Positions 51,342 to 59,242 of a stretch of DNA of 64,000 nucleotides are shown here, in pieces; positions within the stretch are counted from its first letter, which is position 1; every line of letters starts with the position of its first letter. Made by a program: the position numbers and the translations under genes. Source of the stretch: Methanofollis ethanolicus (lineage in GTDB: Archaea > Halobacteriota > Methanomicrobia > Methanomicrobiales > Methanofollaceae); assembly GCF_001571385.1 (NCBI RefSeq), contig NZ_BCNW01000001.1, positions 1,612,001 to 1,676,000 on the forward strand, read 5' to 3'. The notes under the pieces are model-generated. The model made no database searches. It was given only the letters and a program-made list of their open reading frames with translations, and was not told where the DNA came from.

Positions 51342-52015
51342 GAGACGACCCTCCCGTCCCTGATGACGATCGTGCGGTTGGCATAGGTGGCCGTTTCGGG
51401 GTTGTGGGTGACCATGATGACCGTCCGCCCCTGCCTGTTCAGATCGGTGAGGATGTCCATGATCTGTTCGCTCGTCTTTGTGTCCAAGTTTCCGGTGGGT
51501 TCGTCGCAGAGGAGGATCTTCGGGTCGTTGACGAGTGCCCGTGCAATCGCTACCCTCTGCTGCTGCCCGCCCGAGATCTCGGTGGGCTTGTGCTCGATCA
51601 TCGGTCCCTCCAACCCGACCATATTCAGCAGTTCGATCGGTCTCCCGGTCGTGTCCCTCTTCCCGTATTTCAGGATCAATGGATATTCCACGTTCTCGTA
51701 GAGGGTGAGGAGGGGGATGAGGTTGAACTTCTGGAAGATGTAGCCGATGGTGTCGCGCCGCATGTCGGTGAGTTCGTCGTCGTTCATCTCCCTGATGTTC
51801 CGACCCGCGATGAAGAGGTCGCCTGAGGTCGGAACGTCCAGGCTGCCGATCTGGTTGAGCAGAGTGGACTTTCCGGACCCGGACGGCCCCATGATCGCCA
51901 CGAACTCTCCGTCCATGATGTCGAGGGAGATCCCCTTGAGCGCCACCACGTCTCCTGCGGGCAGAGGATACACCTTGACGACGTCCTTCAGGCTGATGAC
52001 CGGAACGCTGCTCAT
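51338..52015 (-). CDS. ABC transporter ATPase, LolD/MacB type
   Basis: 225 residues with Walker A GPSGSGKST, Q-loop FQKFNL, signature ISGGQQQRVAIARAL, Walker B ILLCDEPTGNLD and H-loop VTHNPETA. Members couple with MacB/FtsX permeases in the same operon. It follows the surface protein gene by 10 bp, so the order is surface protein, ATPase, permease. Confidence 0.95.
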   Translation of the reverse strand: MSSVPVISLKDVVKVYPLPAGDVVALKGISLDIMDGEFVAIMGPSGSGKSTLLNQIGSLDVPTSGDLFIAGRNIREMNDDELTDMRRDTIGYIFQKFNLIPLLTLYENVEYPLILKYGKRDTTGRPIELLNMVGLEGPMIEHKPTEISGGQQQRVAIARALVNDPKILLCDEPTGNLDTKTSEQIMDILTDLNRQGRTVIMVTHNPETATYANRTIVIRDGRVVS

Positions 52016-52025
52016 TTTTCTCCTC

Positions 52026-53312
52026 TCACTCCTTCTTCACCCGGTTCTTCAGGGCGGTGCGGGCGCGTCCGAGGTATCCCTTCCGCCATGCGACGACCCC
52101 AACGATCAGAACGACAATCAGAATGCCGATCTGAGTCAGGGGAAGTGATCCTGAGCGGCCTCCACCTCCCATCCCGAACATACTCATGCCGCCCGGTCCG
52201 CCACCTCCTGGCGCTCCTCCTGAGGACGGGGATCCCGAAGATGCAGAGACGGACGAACTGTCGCCTGAAGCGGTGGCCATCCCTGTACTCATCTCGTAGG
52301 TATAGGTCGTCGTATAGTCATTTCCGTCCTCGTCCTTGTACTGTACTAGTATCGGGACCGATATGAGACCCTGCCCCGTGAAGGTCACCTCGAAACTTGA
52401 GAAGTCATCGGAGTCGAGGCTGCCGATCACATAGTTTGGATAGGGGTCTGTCGCTTTTGCCGGACTGCCGGCAGTGACGATCACCGACATCGCGTCTTCG
52501 AGGCCGGCATTGGTCACGTCGCCGGTCAGGTCATAGGTCCCGCCGCTCGCGCTCATTTTCAGGTTGTTGACCACCAGGATAGGGTCGGTCAGGGACGTGC
52601 CCACGTCGATAGGGACGGAGAGCACGGTGGTGTGGGTATTTATCCCGTTGCGATAGGTGACCGTAAGGACGAGGTCCGTGGAGTGGGAGGCTGCGATATC
52701 GAACGTGACCTCTGCCGAGCCGTCAGGCGAGATGTTTCCGATAAAGGAACTGGACTGGGTACTCTCGATACCGTCTCCCGACGGCGTGACAGTCACACTG
52801 CTGACCGCGTTCTCCCTGGAGTTTCCGATCAACAGTTTCACGGTTTCCTTCTTGTCTGCGGTGAAGACTTCGGGCTTGTTCAGCACTGAGATCTCCACCT
52901 CGTTGCTCTGCACCTGCACCGGGACCGGCGACCTGAGACTCCCGGCGTTTCTGAAGTCCAGGGTGAAGGTCGGGTAATAGAAACCGTCGGAACCGTCGGC
53001 CCGTATCGTGAAGGTGAAGGTCTTCGTCGTGCTGGCGCCGATGTCCCCGACGGTGTCGTAGGTCTGGCTGTTCAAGACTGCAATACCGGTCCCGGAAAGT
53101 GTGGCGCGTGATATGGCGACACTATCGTCGCCCGTGTTCTTCACGGTCACGGCGACTGTGGCAGTATCGCCCTTTATCAGAACAGCCGGGTTAATCTGCA
53201 CATCGGTGACCGACACCTGCGCAGCGGCGGCATAATTCTCGTCTGTCGACGCGGCAACGGTGCCGATGAGCAGAGAGAATATGATCAGTGTTATCCATAC
53301 GATTTTTCTCAT
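52026..53312 (-). CDS. Secreted CARDB-like surface protein with C-terminal anchor
   Basis: 428 residues from the ATG at 53312, preceded by caggaga. Signal peptide 1-22, then repeated beta-sandwich domains of the COG1361/CARDB type (VTDVQINPAVLIKGDTATVAVTVKNTGDD, then VVNNLKMSASGGTYDLTGDVTNAG). A Ser/Gly-rich linker with SSGGAPGGGGPGGMSMFGM is followed by one transmembrane helix and a basic tail. It is encoded first in the operon with the ABC ATPase and permease, so it is probably the partner or substrate-binding part of that exporter. Gly-rich linkers appear in both this protein and the permease. Confidence 0.85.
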   Translation of the reverse strand: MRKIVWITLIIFSLLIGTVAASTDENYAAAAQVSVTDVQINPAVLIKGDTATVAVTVKNTGDDSVAISRATLSGTGIAVLNSQTYDTVGDIGASTTKTFTFTIRADGSDGFYYPTFTLDFRNAGSLRSPVPVQVQSNEVEISVLNKPEVFTADKKETVKLLIGNSRENAVSSVTVTPSGDGIESTQSSSFIGNISPDGSAEVTFDIAASHSTDLVLTVTYRNGINTHTTVLSVPIDVGTSLTDPILVVNNLKMSASGGTYDLTGDVTNAGLEDAMSVIVTAGSPAKATDPYPNYVIGSLDSDDFSSFEVTFTGQGLISVPILVQYKDEDGNDYTTTYTYEMSTGMATASGDSSSVSASSGSPSSGGAPGGGGPGGMSMFGMGGGGRSGSLPLTQIGILIVVLIVGVVAWRKGYLGRARTALKNRVKKE

Positions 53313-53367
53313 GCGTGTCTCCTGAGGGGTACATACCCTTTCAGGAAACCATTTCGTCAGCAGGAGA

Positions 53368-53407
53368 GATATATTCCCAGAATATCCCGGGGGCCATTGT
53401 TGAACCC
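53368..53407 (-). promoter_or_regulatory. Promoter of the surface protein/ABC operon
   Basis: On the minus strand the block GGTTCAACAATGGCCCCCGG is followed by GGGAATATATCT, a TATA box about 60 bp before the ATG at 53312. The whole block closely matches 47373-47435, pointing to shared control. Confidence 0.6.
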
Positions 53408-53416
53408 GACAGGACA

Positions 53417-53442
53417 TTCCTTGAACCGGCCGGTTCAAGGAA
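53417..53442. promoter_or_regulatory. 26-bp perfect palindrome, probable operator
   Basis: Two halves, ttccttgaaccgg and ccggttcaaggaa, are exact reverse complements. It lies about 45-70 bp upstream of the TATA box of the surface protein/ABC operon. A further half-site, ttgaacc, lies at 53400-53406, 21 bp (two helical turns) from the matching bases in the palindrome. An imperfect version stands at 47429-47446. Confidence 0.75.
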
Positions 53443-53464
53443 AAATGGTTTACGATGAATCGGA

Positions 53465-53965
53465 CATTATCTTCCATCCCCCATCATTGCGAGAGGGGGG
53501 GATGGCAATCTCCTTCATCAGGATCTCCGGTCTCTCTTCCCCGACCCTATCCTGTTTCGGGAGTCCGGGGGCGTCAGTCCCCCGGCAGAGAGGTCGGGGA
53601 AGGCGGTGGTTTCGCACGGTTCTTCAGGGAATTCGGGAAGATATCGACCCGATCATGATCTTTTCTCCCTATCCCTGCATGCAGAGATGGGGGGTGAACG
53701 AGAGTTTTGGGATGACCTCATGGTAAACCTTTGCGGGAAAGTACTTCCTGAAGCGATAGGGAGAAAAGTTCTCTTCAGACGTGCCTGGTCGGGGGGTTGC
53801 CGCCCCCCTGTCCCCCTGCCGTGAGGATAGGGAGGTGGAGGGAAGACCCCTCTTCAAAATGCACGTTTGCCACTTCGAGGTCCAATCCTCGCGCGGGGGT
53901 CAGGGGGCAAAAGTCCCCCGGCACGGGCACACCAAAACAGGAATTCAACAGAGCCGAGATATGCT
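53465..53965. mobile_element. Family A right part joined to a family B right part
   Basis: 53465-53719 matches the right half of the copy at 39443-39836 and ends gagttttgggatgacctc. From about 53730 the sequence differs, then from 53890 matches the right part of the family B copy at 39837-40087 and ends ggaattcaacagagcc at 53956. No left family A end is present. No gene seen. Confidence 0.55.
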
Positions 53966-54009
53966 CATAATGATGGGGAAGGGAGTGGATCGGTGTCTCC
54001 TGCCGGAGT

Positions 54010-54861
54010 TCAGATCAGGGGTTCCGGCCCTCCCCCGCCCCTGACGGGCAGCGCCTTGCCGCTGACCAGCACCTGCCTCTCCGTCTCCTGCAACTTTGCG
54101 AGCACCACTCTCTTGCCGAGGGGCGTCATCGTAAAGACCGGCACCGCCGTGCCTGCCTGGAGGAGGGCGCGGGGCCCGGCCTCCTCCCTGACCGCAGCCG
54201 AGGCGCAGGCCGTCACCAGGTCGGCGACGGCTGCAAGGCGCCGCGCCTCCTCCCGGGAGACGCCGGTCGTGTGGACGGCGATGATCAGCGCCTCCGGATG
54301 GTCTGTCCGCACCGTCTCCGCGTCGTCCGCGGTCGCCACCGTGACGGCGGCCGGGACGAGGCCGAGGTCGCGGGCGAATGCCGCCCCGGCAGGCATGTCG
54401 ATCCGTGCCGTCGCCGGGTCAAGCACCTGGCCGCCGAGCGCCTCGATCCGCCCGATCACCTGCGGTATCGGGGAGGTCTGCACGATCCCGGAGACCCTCC
54501 CGCCGATGCCCTGCACCAGGTCGGGCGCGGTGACGACCACCGTGCCAGCCCCGTCGCAGACGATGACCGCCGAGCGCACAAGTCCGTTCCTGAGGGCGGA
54601 GGAGATCACCTCAGACGCCCCGAAGAGGACGAAGTCAGACCTGTCCGTCACCTGCCTGTCGGGCGTGCACATCCCGAAGGCCTGCATCCTCTCCTCGATG
54701 TTCTCCCTGATCGCCTCCTCCGTCATCTCGCGGACAGGGCAGGAGAACTTCTCCGCAAGGGGGCAGGACCGGATCAGGGGCTTCCCGACCTCGACGACCC
54801 TGCCGTCCCGCACCACGATCCTCGTCTTTCCGATTGCCTCGATGATATGCTCGTCAGTCAT
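54010..54861 (-). CDS. Putative methanogenesis marker protein 8 (DUF2099)
   Basis: 283 residues matching the DUF2099/TIGR03275 family: HIIEAIGKTRIVVRDGRVVEVGKPLIRSCPLAEKF at the start, RSDFVLFGASEVISSALRNGLV and VTAPDLVQGIGGRVSGIVQTSPIP in the middle. The family is restricted to methane-producing or methane-oxidising archaea; its role is unknown. The start overlaps the stop of the adenine deaminase gene (ATGA). Confidence 0.88.
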   Translation of the reverse strand: MTDEHIIEAIGKTRIVVRDGRVVEVGKPLIRSCPLAEKFSCPVREMTEEAIRENIEERMQAFGMCTPDRQVTDRSDFVLFGASEVISSALRNGLVRSAVIVCDGAGTVVVTAPDLVQGIGGRVSGIVQTSPIPQVIGRIEALGGQVLDPATARIDMPAGAAFARDLGLVPAAVTVATADDAETVRTDHPEALIIAVHTTGVSREEARRLAAVADLVTACASAAVREEAGPRALLQAGTAVPVFTMTPLGKRVVLAKLQETERQVLVSGKALPVRGGGGPEPLI

Positions 54862-56513
54862 GGTCCCTCCGAAAAGAGCGGGACGTCCCTGAACGCGTCC
54901 GCGTCGAAGACCCCCCGCGTCGTCACCCGCAGGTGCGGGATGACGGTCAGGGCCAGGAAGGAGAGGTACATGAAGGGCTGGTCCACCGCCCCCATCGCCC
55001 CCGTCTCCGCGGAAAGGCGGTCCAGGGCCTCGCAGACCGCGGGGTAGGGCATGGCCGCCATCAGGCCGCCACAGGTGAGGGGCAGGGTGACGACCGCGTC
55101 ACCCCTGACCGCGGTCATCGCGCCCTGGTGCCCGACGACCTCGCTGATCGCCCGCACGATCTCCTCGTCGGTGACGCCGGCGGCGATGATGTTGTGGGCG
55201 TCATGGGAGACACTCGTCGCAATCGCCCCTTCCTTCAGGCCAAGGCCATGGACCAGGCCGACGCCGCAGCCTGTGCCGCGGTAGCGGTCGCATACGACGA
55301 CCTTGAGGATGTCCTCCTCCAGGTCGGGCACCGCGGCCACCTCCTTGGAGAGAGACTCAGTGACGATCTGCCCCGGCACAAGGCCGATCACCCGCGCCCT
55401 GCCCTGTCCCCCGACCGCAATATCGGCCGGCGACGGCACCGGGCAGGCGAACCGCGGCTTCGGGCATGCAGGTTTCCTGAATCCCGGGTCCTCGTATTTC
55501 TTCCCGAGAATATAGGTCTCTTTCACGGCGAAGACCTTGCCCTCCGCGAGGACGCAGAAGTCGGCCCGGCGTCCGGGCGCAATCGCCCCGCGGTCGTCGA
55601 GGCGAAAACGCTCTGCCGCGGTGAGGGTCGCCGCACGGAGGGCGGTCTCCAGCGAGACCCCGGCCTTCATGAGTTTTCGCACCGCGTCGTCGATGTGCCC
55701 CGCGGCGACGAGCATGTCGGCATGGCGGTCGTCGGTCGCGAAGCAGCAGCGTGAGGCCGTGCACGGCGTCAGGAGAGGGGCGAGGGCCGCGATGTTCTGC
55801 TCTGTCGAGCCCTCGCGCATCATGATGTACATCCCGAGCTTCAGTTTCTCCTCGGCCTCCGCGCACGCGGTGCACTCGTGATCGCTCTGGATGCCGGCAA
55901 GCACATAGGCATTGAGGGGCTGGCCCGAGAGGAGGGGGGCATGGCCGTCCCGCACCGCGCAGAGGCCGATCTTTTTCCAGACCTCCGGGTCTCCCGAGAG
56001 GACGCCGGGGACGTTCATCACTTCCCCGAGGCCCACCACCCCGGCGGTATCCGCAAAAGTGGCCAGGTCATCGGCAGAGAGGTCGGCCCCGCCCCTGTCG
56101 AGAGGGGTGGCGGGAACGCAGGAGGGGAGGGTGAGGAGGATAGACAACCCGGCCTTTTTCCCTTCTGCACGCATGAACAGAAGCCCTTCGATACCCGAGA
56201 CATTTGCGATCTCGTGGGGGTCGGCGACGACCGTCGTCGTGCCGTGGGGGACCACGCACCTGGCGTACTCGCCGGGCACCAGCAGAGAACTCTCGATATG
56301 GGTGTGGGCGTCGATCAGGCCGGGGACCACCCGTGCTCCCTCGAGGTCGACCGTCTCCGCCGCCTCATAGACACCTATCCCGACGACGATGCCGTCAGCG
56401 ACCGCGAAGGAGGTCTCGTCCCAGGAGCAGGTGAAGGGATTATAGAGAGAGAGATGCGTGAAGAGTCGGTCGGCAGGCTCGAGCCCCTGCGCCACCCTGA
56501 TGGTCCGTCCCAT
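54858..56513 (-). CDS. ade: Adenine deaminase
   Basis: 551 residues with the AdeC signature: VVPGLIDAHTHIESS (metal-binding His pair), VVADPHEIANVSG, GIQSDHECT (metal ligands), ATDDRHADML and the C-terminal SVSHDAHNIIAAG. It converts adenine to hypoxanthine and is the first enzyme of purine salvage here. It overlaps the marker 8 gene, a link that may be genomic chance. Confidence 0.94.
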   Translation of the reverse strand: MGRTIRVAQGLEPADRLFTHLSLYNPFTCSWDETSFAVADGIVVGIGVYEAAETVDLEGARVVPGLIDAHTHIESSLLVPGEYARCVVPHGTTTVVADPHEIANVSGIEGLLFMRAEGKKAGLSILLTLPSCVPATPLDRGGADLSADDLATFADTAGVVGLGEVMNVPGVLSGDPEVWKKIGLCAVRDGHAPLLSGQPLNAYVLAGIQSDHECTACAEAEEKLKLGMYIMMREGSTEQNIAALAPLLTPCTASRCCFATDDRHADMLVAAGHIDDAVRKLMKAGVSLETALRAATLTAAERFRLDDRGAIAPGRRADFCVLAEGKVFAVKETYILGKKYEDPGFRKPACPKPRFACPVPSPADIAVGGQGRARVIGLVPGQIVTESLSKEVAAVPDLEEDILKVVVCDRYRGTGCGVGLVHGLGLKEGAIATSVSHDAHNIIAAGVTDEEIVRAISEVVGHQGAMTAVRGDAVVTLPLTCGGLMAAMPYPAVCEALDRLSAETGAMGAVDQPFMYLSFLALTVIPHLRVTTRGVFDADAFRDVPLFSEGP

Positions 56514-56516
56514 CTC

Positions 56517-56867
56517 TCACACCTGGATGTCCTTGATCACCGATACCGTTCTCTCGTTGCCCTTCATGAAATACAGATAGATCTTGTAGTCCCCGGGCGA
56601 GAGGTCCATCGGGAATGTCAGGGTCGTCGTGCCGGCCGGTAAATTTTCCGAACGGGCGATCTTCGTTACTTCGGTCTGCTTGAAGTCACGGATCTCAAAG
56701 ACAGTCACCTGAACCGTGCCGTTCAACGCCTCAGCGGGGTTTTCTACCGTGACCTGCAGGTTTGCGTCTGCATAGTGCACGTCCCCGAAACCGATCCCTG
56801 TACATCCGGCAGTCCACGCGACCATGCAGAGGCAGACACCGATCACAATCGAAGGTCCAATCTTCAT
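56517..56867 (-). CDS. Small lipoprotein of unknown function
   Basis: 116 residues from ATG 56867, supported by GGTGGCCGGA upstream. The lipobox is AWTAGC. The remainder is a small beta-sandwich with NLQVTVENPAEALNGTVQVTVFEI and LPAGTTTLTFPMDLSPGDYKIYLYF, similar to FxLYD or carboxypeptidase-regulatory-like folds. It lies 4 bp upstream of ade, probably co-transcribed. Unrecognised. Confidence 0.65.
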   Translation of the reverse strand: MKIGPSIVIGVCLCMVAWTAGCTGIGFGDVHYADANLQVTVENPAEALNGTVQVTVFEIRDFKQTEVTKIARSENLPAGTTTLTFPMDLSPGDYKIYLYFMKGNERTVSVIKDIQV

Positions 56868-56931
56868 TCCGGCCACCATGTGAATGTCACTGCTGAAAAA
56901 AGATATATCCTTTGGTCTGTTGCCGGAGACG

Positions 56932-57420
56932 TCATCTTTTCAGGCCCTGGATAAATAAAGAGAGCGCTTCATGAACATTCTTTCCCGACTTTGCGGACAC
57001 GAGGTACACGGATGCATCCCCGATCTCATGGGCAAAGCGGGAGGGAGACGAACCCGGCAGGTCGCATTTGTTGAGCATGATGGCGTATGGAACCTTTTGC
57101 GCGACAAGCCAGTCCGAGAGACGCCGGACCATGGGATCGGGGTCCGCGGTCGAGTCCACCACGATAATGGCTCCGTCCATGCCCCGGGCAAGTATCTGCC
57201 TGACAAACTCAAAACGCTCCTGACCCGGCGTTCCAAAGAGATAGACCGTCTCCTGTCCTACCTGGACCCTCCCATAATCCAGGGCAACCGTGGTCGACCC
57301 GCCCTCGCACCGTGCCTCGATGTGCCGGGTGTTCTGGTCCAGTGCCTGGATCAGGCTGGACTTCCCGGCGTCGTACGGCCCGAAGACACAGAGCTTGAAC
57401 TTACCATGTGCCATCACCAT
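56932..57420 (-). CDS. Small Ras-like GTPase
   Basis: 162 residues from an ATG at 57420 (an alternative ATG at 57414). The G motifs are GPYDAGKSSL (P-loop), TTVALDYG (switch I), LFGTPGQERFEF (G3), LNKCDLP (G4) and VSAKSGK (G5). It resembles archaeal and bacterial single-domain GTPases of the SRPRB/MglA/Rab group. These often act with roadblock proteins, but none is nearby. No ribosome-binding site is evident. Confidence 0.88.
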   Translation of the reverse strand: MVMAHGKFKLCVFGPYDAGKSSLIQALDQNTRHIEARCEGGSTTVALDYGRVQVGQETVYLFGTPGQERFEFVRQILARGMDGAIIVVDSTADPDPMVRRLSDWLVAQKVPYAIMLNKCDLPGSSPSRFAHEIGDASVYLVSAKSGKNVHEALSLFIQGLKR

Positions 57421-57532
57421 TGCTTTGGGTACAGGTCTATTTCGACATTTCGGAATGAATTACAAAAAAATCCGGAGTTTTAAAAAAAATCAGGGGCTTT
57501 AAAAATGTCTGGTTGGCACTGCGGGTATTTTC

Positions 57533-57730
57533 TTAGAGTTTCTCGACGGTGACCCTGACCCTGTCGCCAGCCTTGAGGCCATGCCCCTTCGGTACGTCGA
57601 TATTGAACCAGAGCTGGCCGGGGTCCGCGTCACCGGAGCCCTTCGGGCCCTGCTGCATGATGCAGTCCTTCTGCTCATTGATCCGTGCAACAAACTCGAT
57701 CTCAGACTCGAATGAGATGATCTTTTCCAT
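57533..57730 (-). CDS. Small beta-rich protein of unknown function
   Basis: 65 residues, MEKIISFESEIEFVARINEQK, then DADPGQLWFNIDVPKGHGLKAGDRVRVTVEKL. The end looks like a SpoVT/AbrB- or TRAM-like beta barrel strand with an LKAGDRVRVTVEKL turn. A TATA-like CATAAGTACTATC lies about 27 bp before the ATG, so the message may be leaderless. Not recognised. Confidence 0.6.
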   Translation of the reverse strand: MEKIISFESEIEFVARINEQKDCIMQQGPKGSGDADPGQLWFNIDVPKGHGLKAGDRVRVTVEKL

Positions 57731-57757
57731 GTTCAGATGTATGACACATGATAGTAC

Positions 57758-58009
57758 TTATGCTGCGCGCGGACTGACCATCCAGGTCGTGGAATTGGAG
57801 TAACTCCAGCGGGTAATCTCAAGTTCATCGCAGATCTCTGAAAGTATGGCAAGATTTGTCCCGACTTCCTTTGCAGAAAGCCCGAGGTCATGAGCGATGT
57901 ACTTTGACTTGAAATAGTGTTTGCCTCGCTGTATGCCTGATTTGAGGTAATGAACAATCCGGCATTGACTGTCGTTGTACTGTTCCCGGATACTCTTTTT
58001 TCTATCCAT
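57758..58009 (-). CDS. Small winged-helix protein
   Basis: 83 residues. YLKSGIQRGKHYFKSKYIAHDLGLSAKEVGTNLAILSEICDELEITRWSYSNSTTW has the pattern of an archaeal winged helix known from small DNA-binding proteins in methanogens and haloarchaea. The gene ends 28 bp before the next small gene and reads in the same direction. A regulator of local genes is possible. Confidence 0.7.
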   Translation of the reverse strand: MDRKKSIREQYNDSQCRIVHYLKSGIQRGKHYFKSKYIAHDLGLSAKEVGTNLAILSEICDELEITRWSYSNSTTWMVSPRAA

Positions 58010-58147
58010 CTCAATACCTCAGCGTGTTAGACGTATCGCAGGTTTATTATAAATAGTTTCTGTTTTTCCGGGAGGATTTCCGGGCAATTGCGCCCGGAAA
58101 TCCCCTGTGACCTCATCCCCATGAGATCAGGTGGCGGGAGTAGAGGA

Positions 58148-59155
58148 TCACCGCCGTCTCAGCGCAAAGAGGAGGAGGGCCGCTGCCCCGAGTGCAGGGA
58201 TCAGGGTTCCCGATGCCTGTGTCATGGTCGTCACCGGCACTGTCGTCTCCGTGGTCGCGGCCGTTGTCAGGGACGGTGTCGTTGCGGTTGTCTCCGGGGC
58301 CGTTGTTTCTGTTGTCACAGCCGTCGTCGGAACAGTGGTGGGCGCTGTCGTCGCCGCGGTCGTCGGCGTCGTTGTGTTCACCCCGACCCGATCGCCGACA
58401 GAGAATGTGATGACATTGGAATCCTCTGCATCGTCGGCAAAGCCCTGCGGCGATGTCCACCTGGCCTGGACCCTGTACATCCCTTGCTCAAGGTCTTCCA
58501 GGGCAACCGATCCGGGCCTGCCAGGGTCGTCTGTGTAGAACAGCGAACCGTCGATCGGCAGGTTCGAGAAATCACGTCCGCCAAAAGACGTCATCTCCGC
58601 ACCTCCCGGCGTTGTGAGCACAAGCTCGACCGCCGCACGCGTCTCTCCGGCCGCATAGTATGTACCGACATCAGACGATATCACCCGGAAGGCGATCTCC
58701 GTCCCTGTCGGAACCGATATTCCCTCAATACGTTCCGCATGGTTCGGGGCTGCAAGCACCGCCTCGATGCTCACGTCGGGATAGCGGATGTAAATCCTGT
58801 TCGTGATGCCGTCCTGCGAGTTGTAGGCAAAGTACAGTCCCGTATCGTCACTCACCAGGGCGTCGATGAGGTCGAAGTCCGTGTCGTCGGGGACCGGAAT
58901 CGTATTGATGAGACCTTTTTTCGGGTCGTCGTCATTAAAGCGCTGGAGCGCTGTGACGGGATTGTCTGTTGTTGCATTCCTGAGGGCCGTCAGGTCCAAT
59001 CCGGTCTCATAGACAAAGACGGTGTCTCCCGGTTGTATATCGGAAATCGTTGTCCCCCTTGCTACAACCGGCGCTGCAACCGTCGCAACAAGGAGAAGAA
59101 AGGTGCAACAGAGTACACCTGTACGGGAGAGCAGTGAACGATATTTTCGATCCAT
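58148..59155 (-). CDS. DUF3821 surface protein with Thr-rich stalk
   Basis: 335 residues. Signal peptide 1-32, then a DUF3821-type domain beginning TTISDIQPGDTVFVYETGLDLT, characteristic of Methanomicrobiales. A Thr-rich stretch of about 65 residues (TTTPTTAATTAPTTVPTTAV...) precedes a C-terminal hydrophobic segment ending LFALRRR, which anchors the protein. A GGTGAGGG ribosome-binding site precedes the ATG. The stalk is probably glycosylated; the role may be cell-surface structure or adhesion. Confidence 0.82.
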   Translation of the reverse strand: MDRKYRSLLSRTGVLCCTFLLLVATVAAPVVARGTTISDIQPGDTVFVYETGLDLTALRNATTDNPVTALQRFNDDDPKKGLINTIPVPDDTDFDLIDALVSDDTGLYFAYNSQDGITNRIYIRYPDVSIEAVLAAPNHAERIEGISVPTGTEIAFRVISSDVGTYYAAGETRAAVELVLTTPGGAEMTSFGGRDFSNLPIDGSLFYTDDPGRPGSVALEDLEQGMYRVQARWTSPQGFADDAEDSNVITFSVGDRVGVNTTTPTTAATTAPTTVPTTAVTTETTAPETTATTPSLTTAATTETTVPVTTMTQASGTLIPALGAAALLLFALRRR

Positions 59156-59242
59156 GGGATTCCCTCACCCTTTCATACCAGTCACGTCACTTATGTCTTT
59201 CGGAGACGTGGGATAAAAAGGACCGGGGATCCTGTCCCAAGA

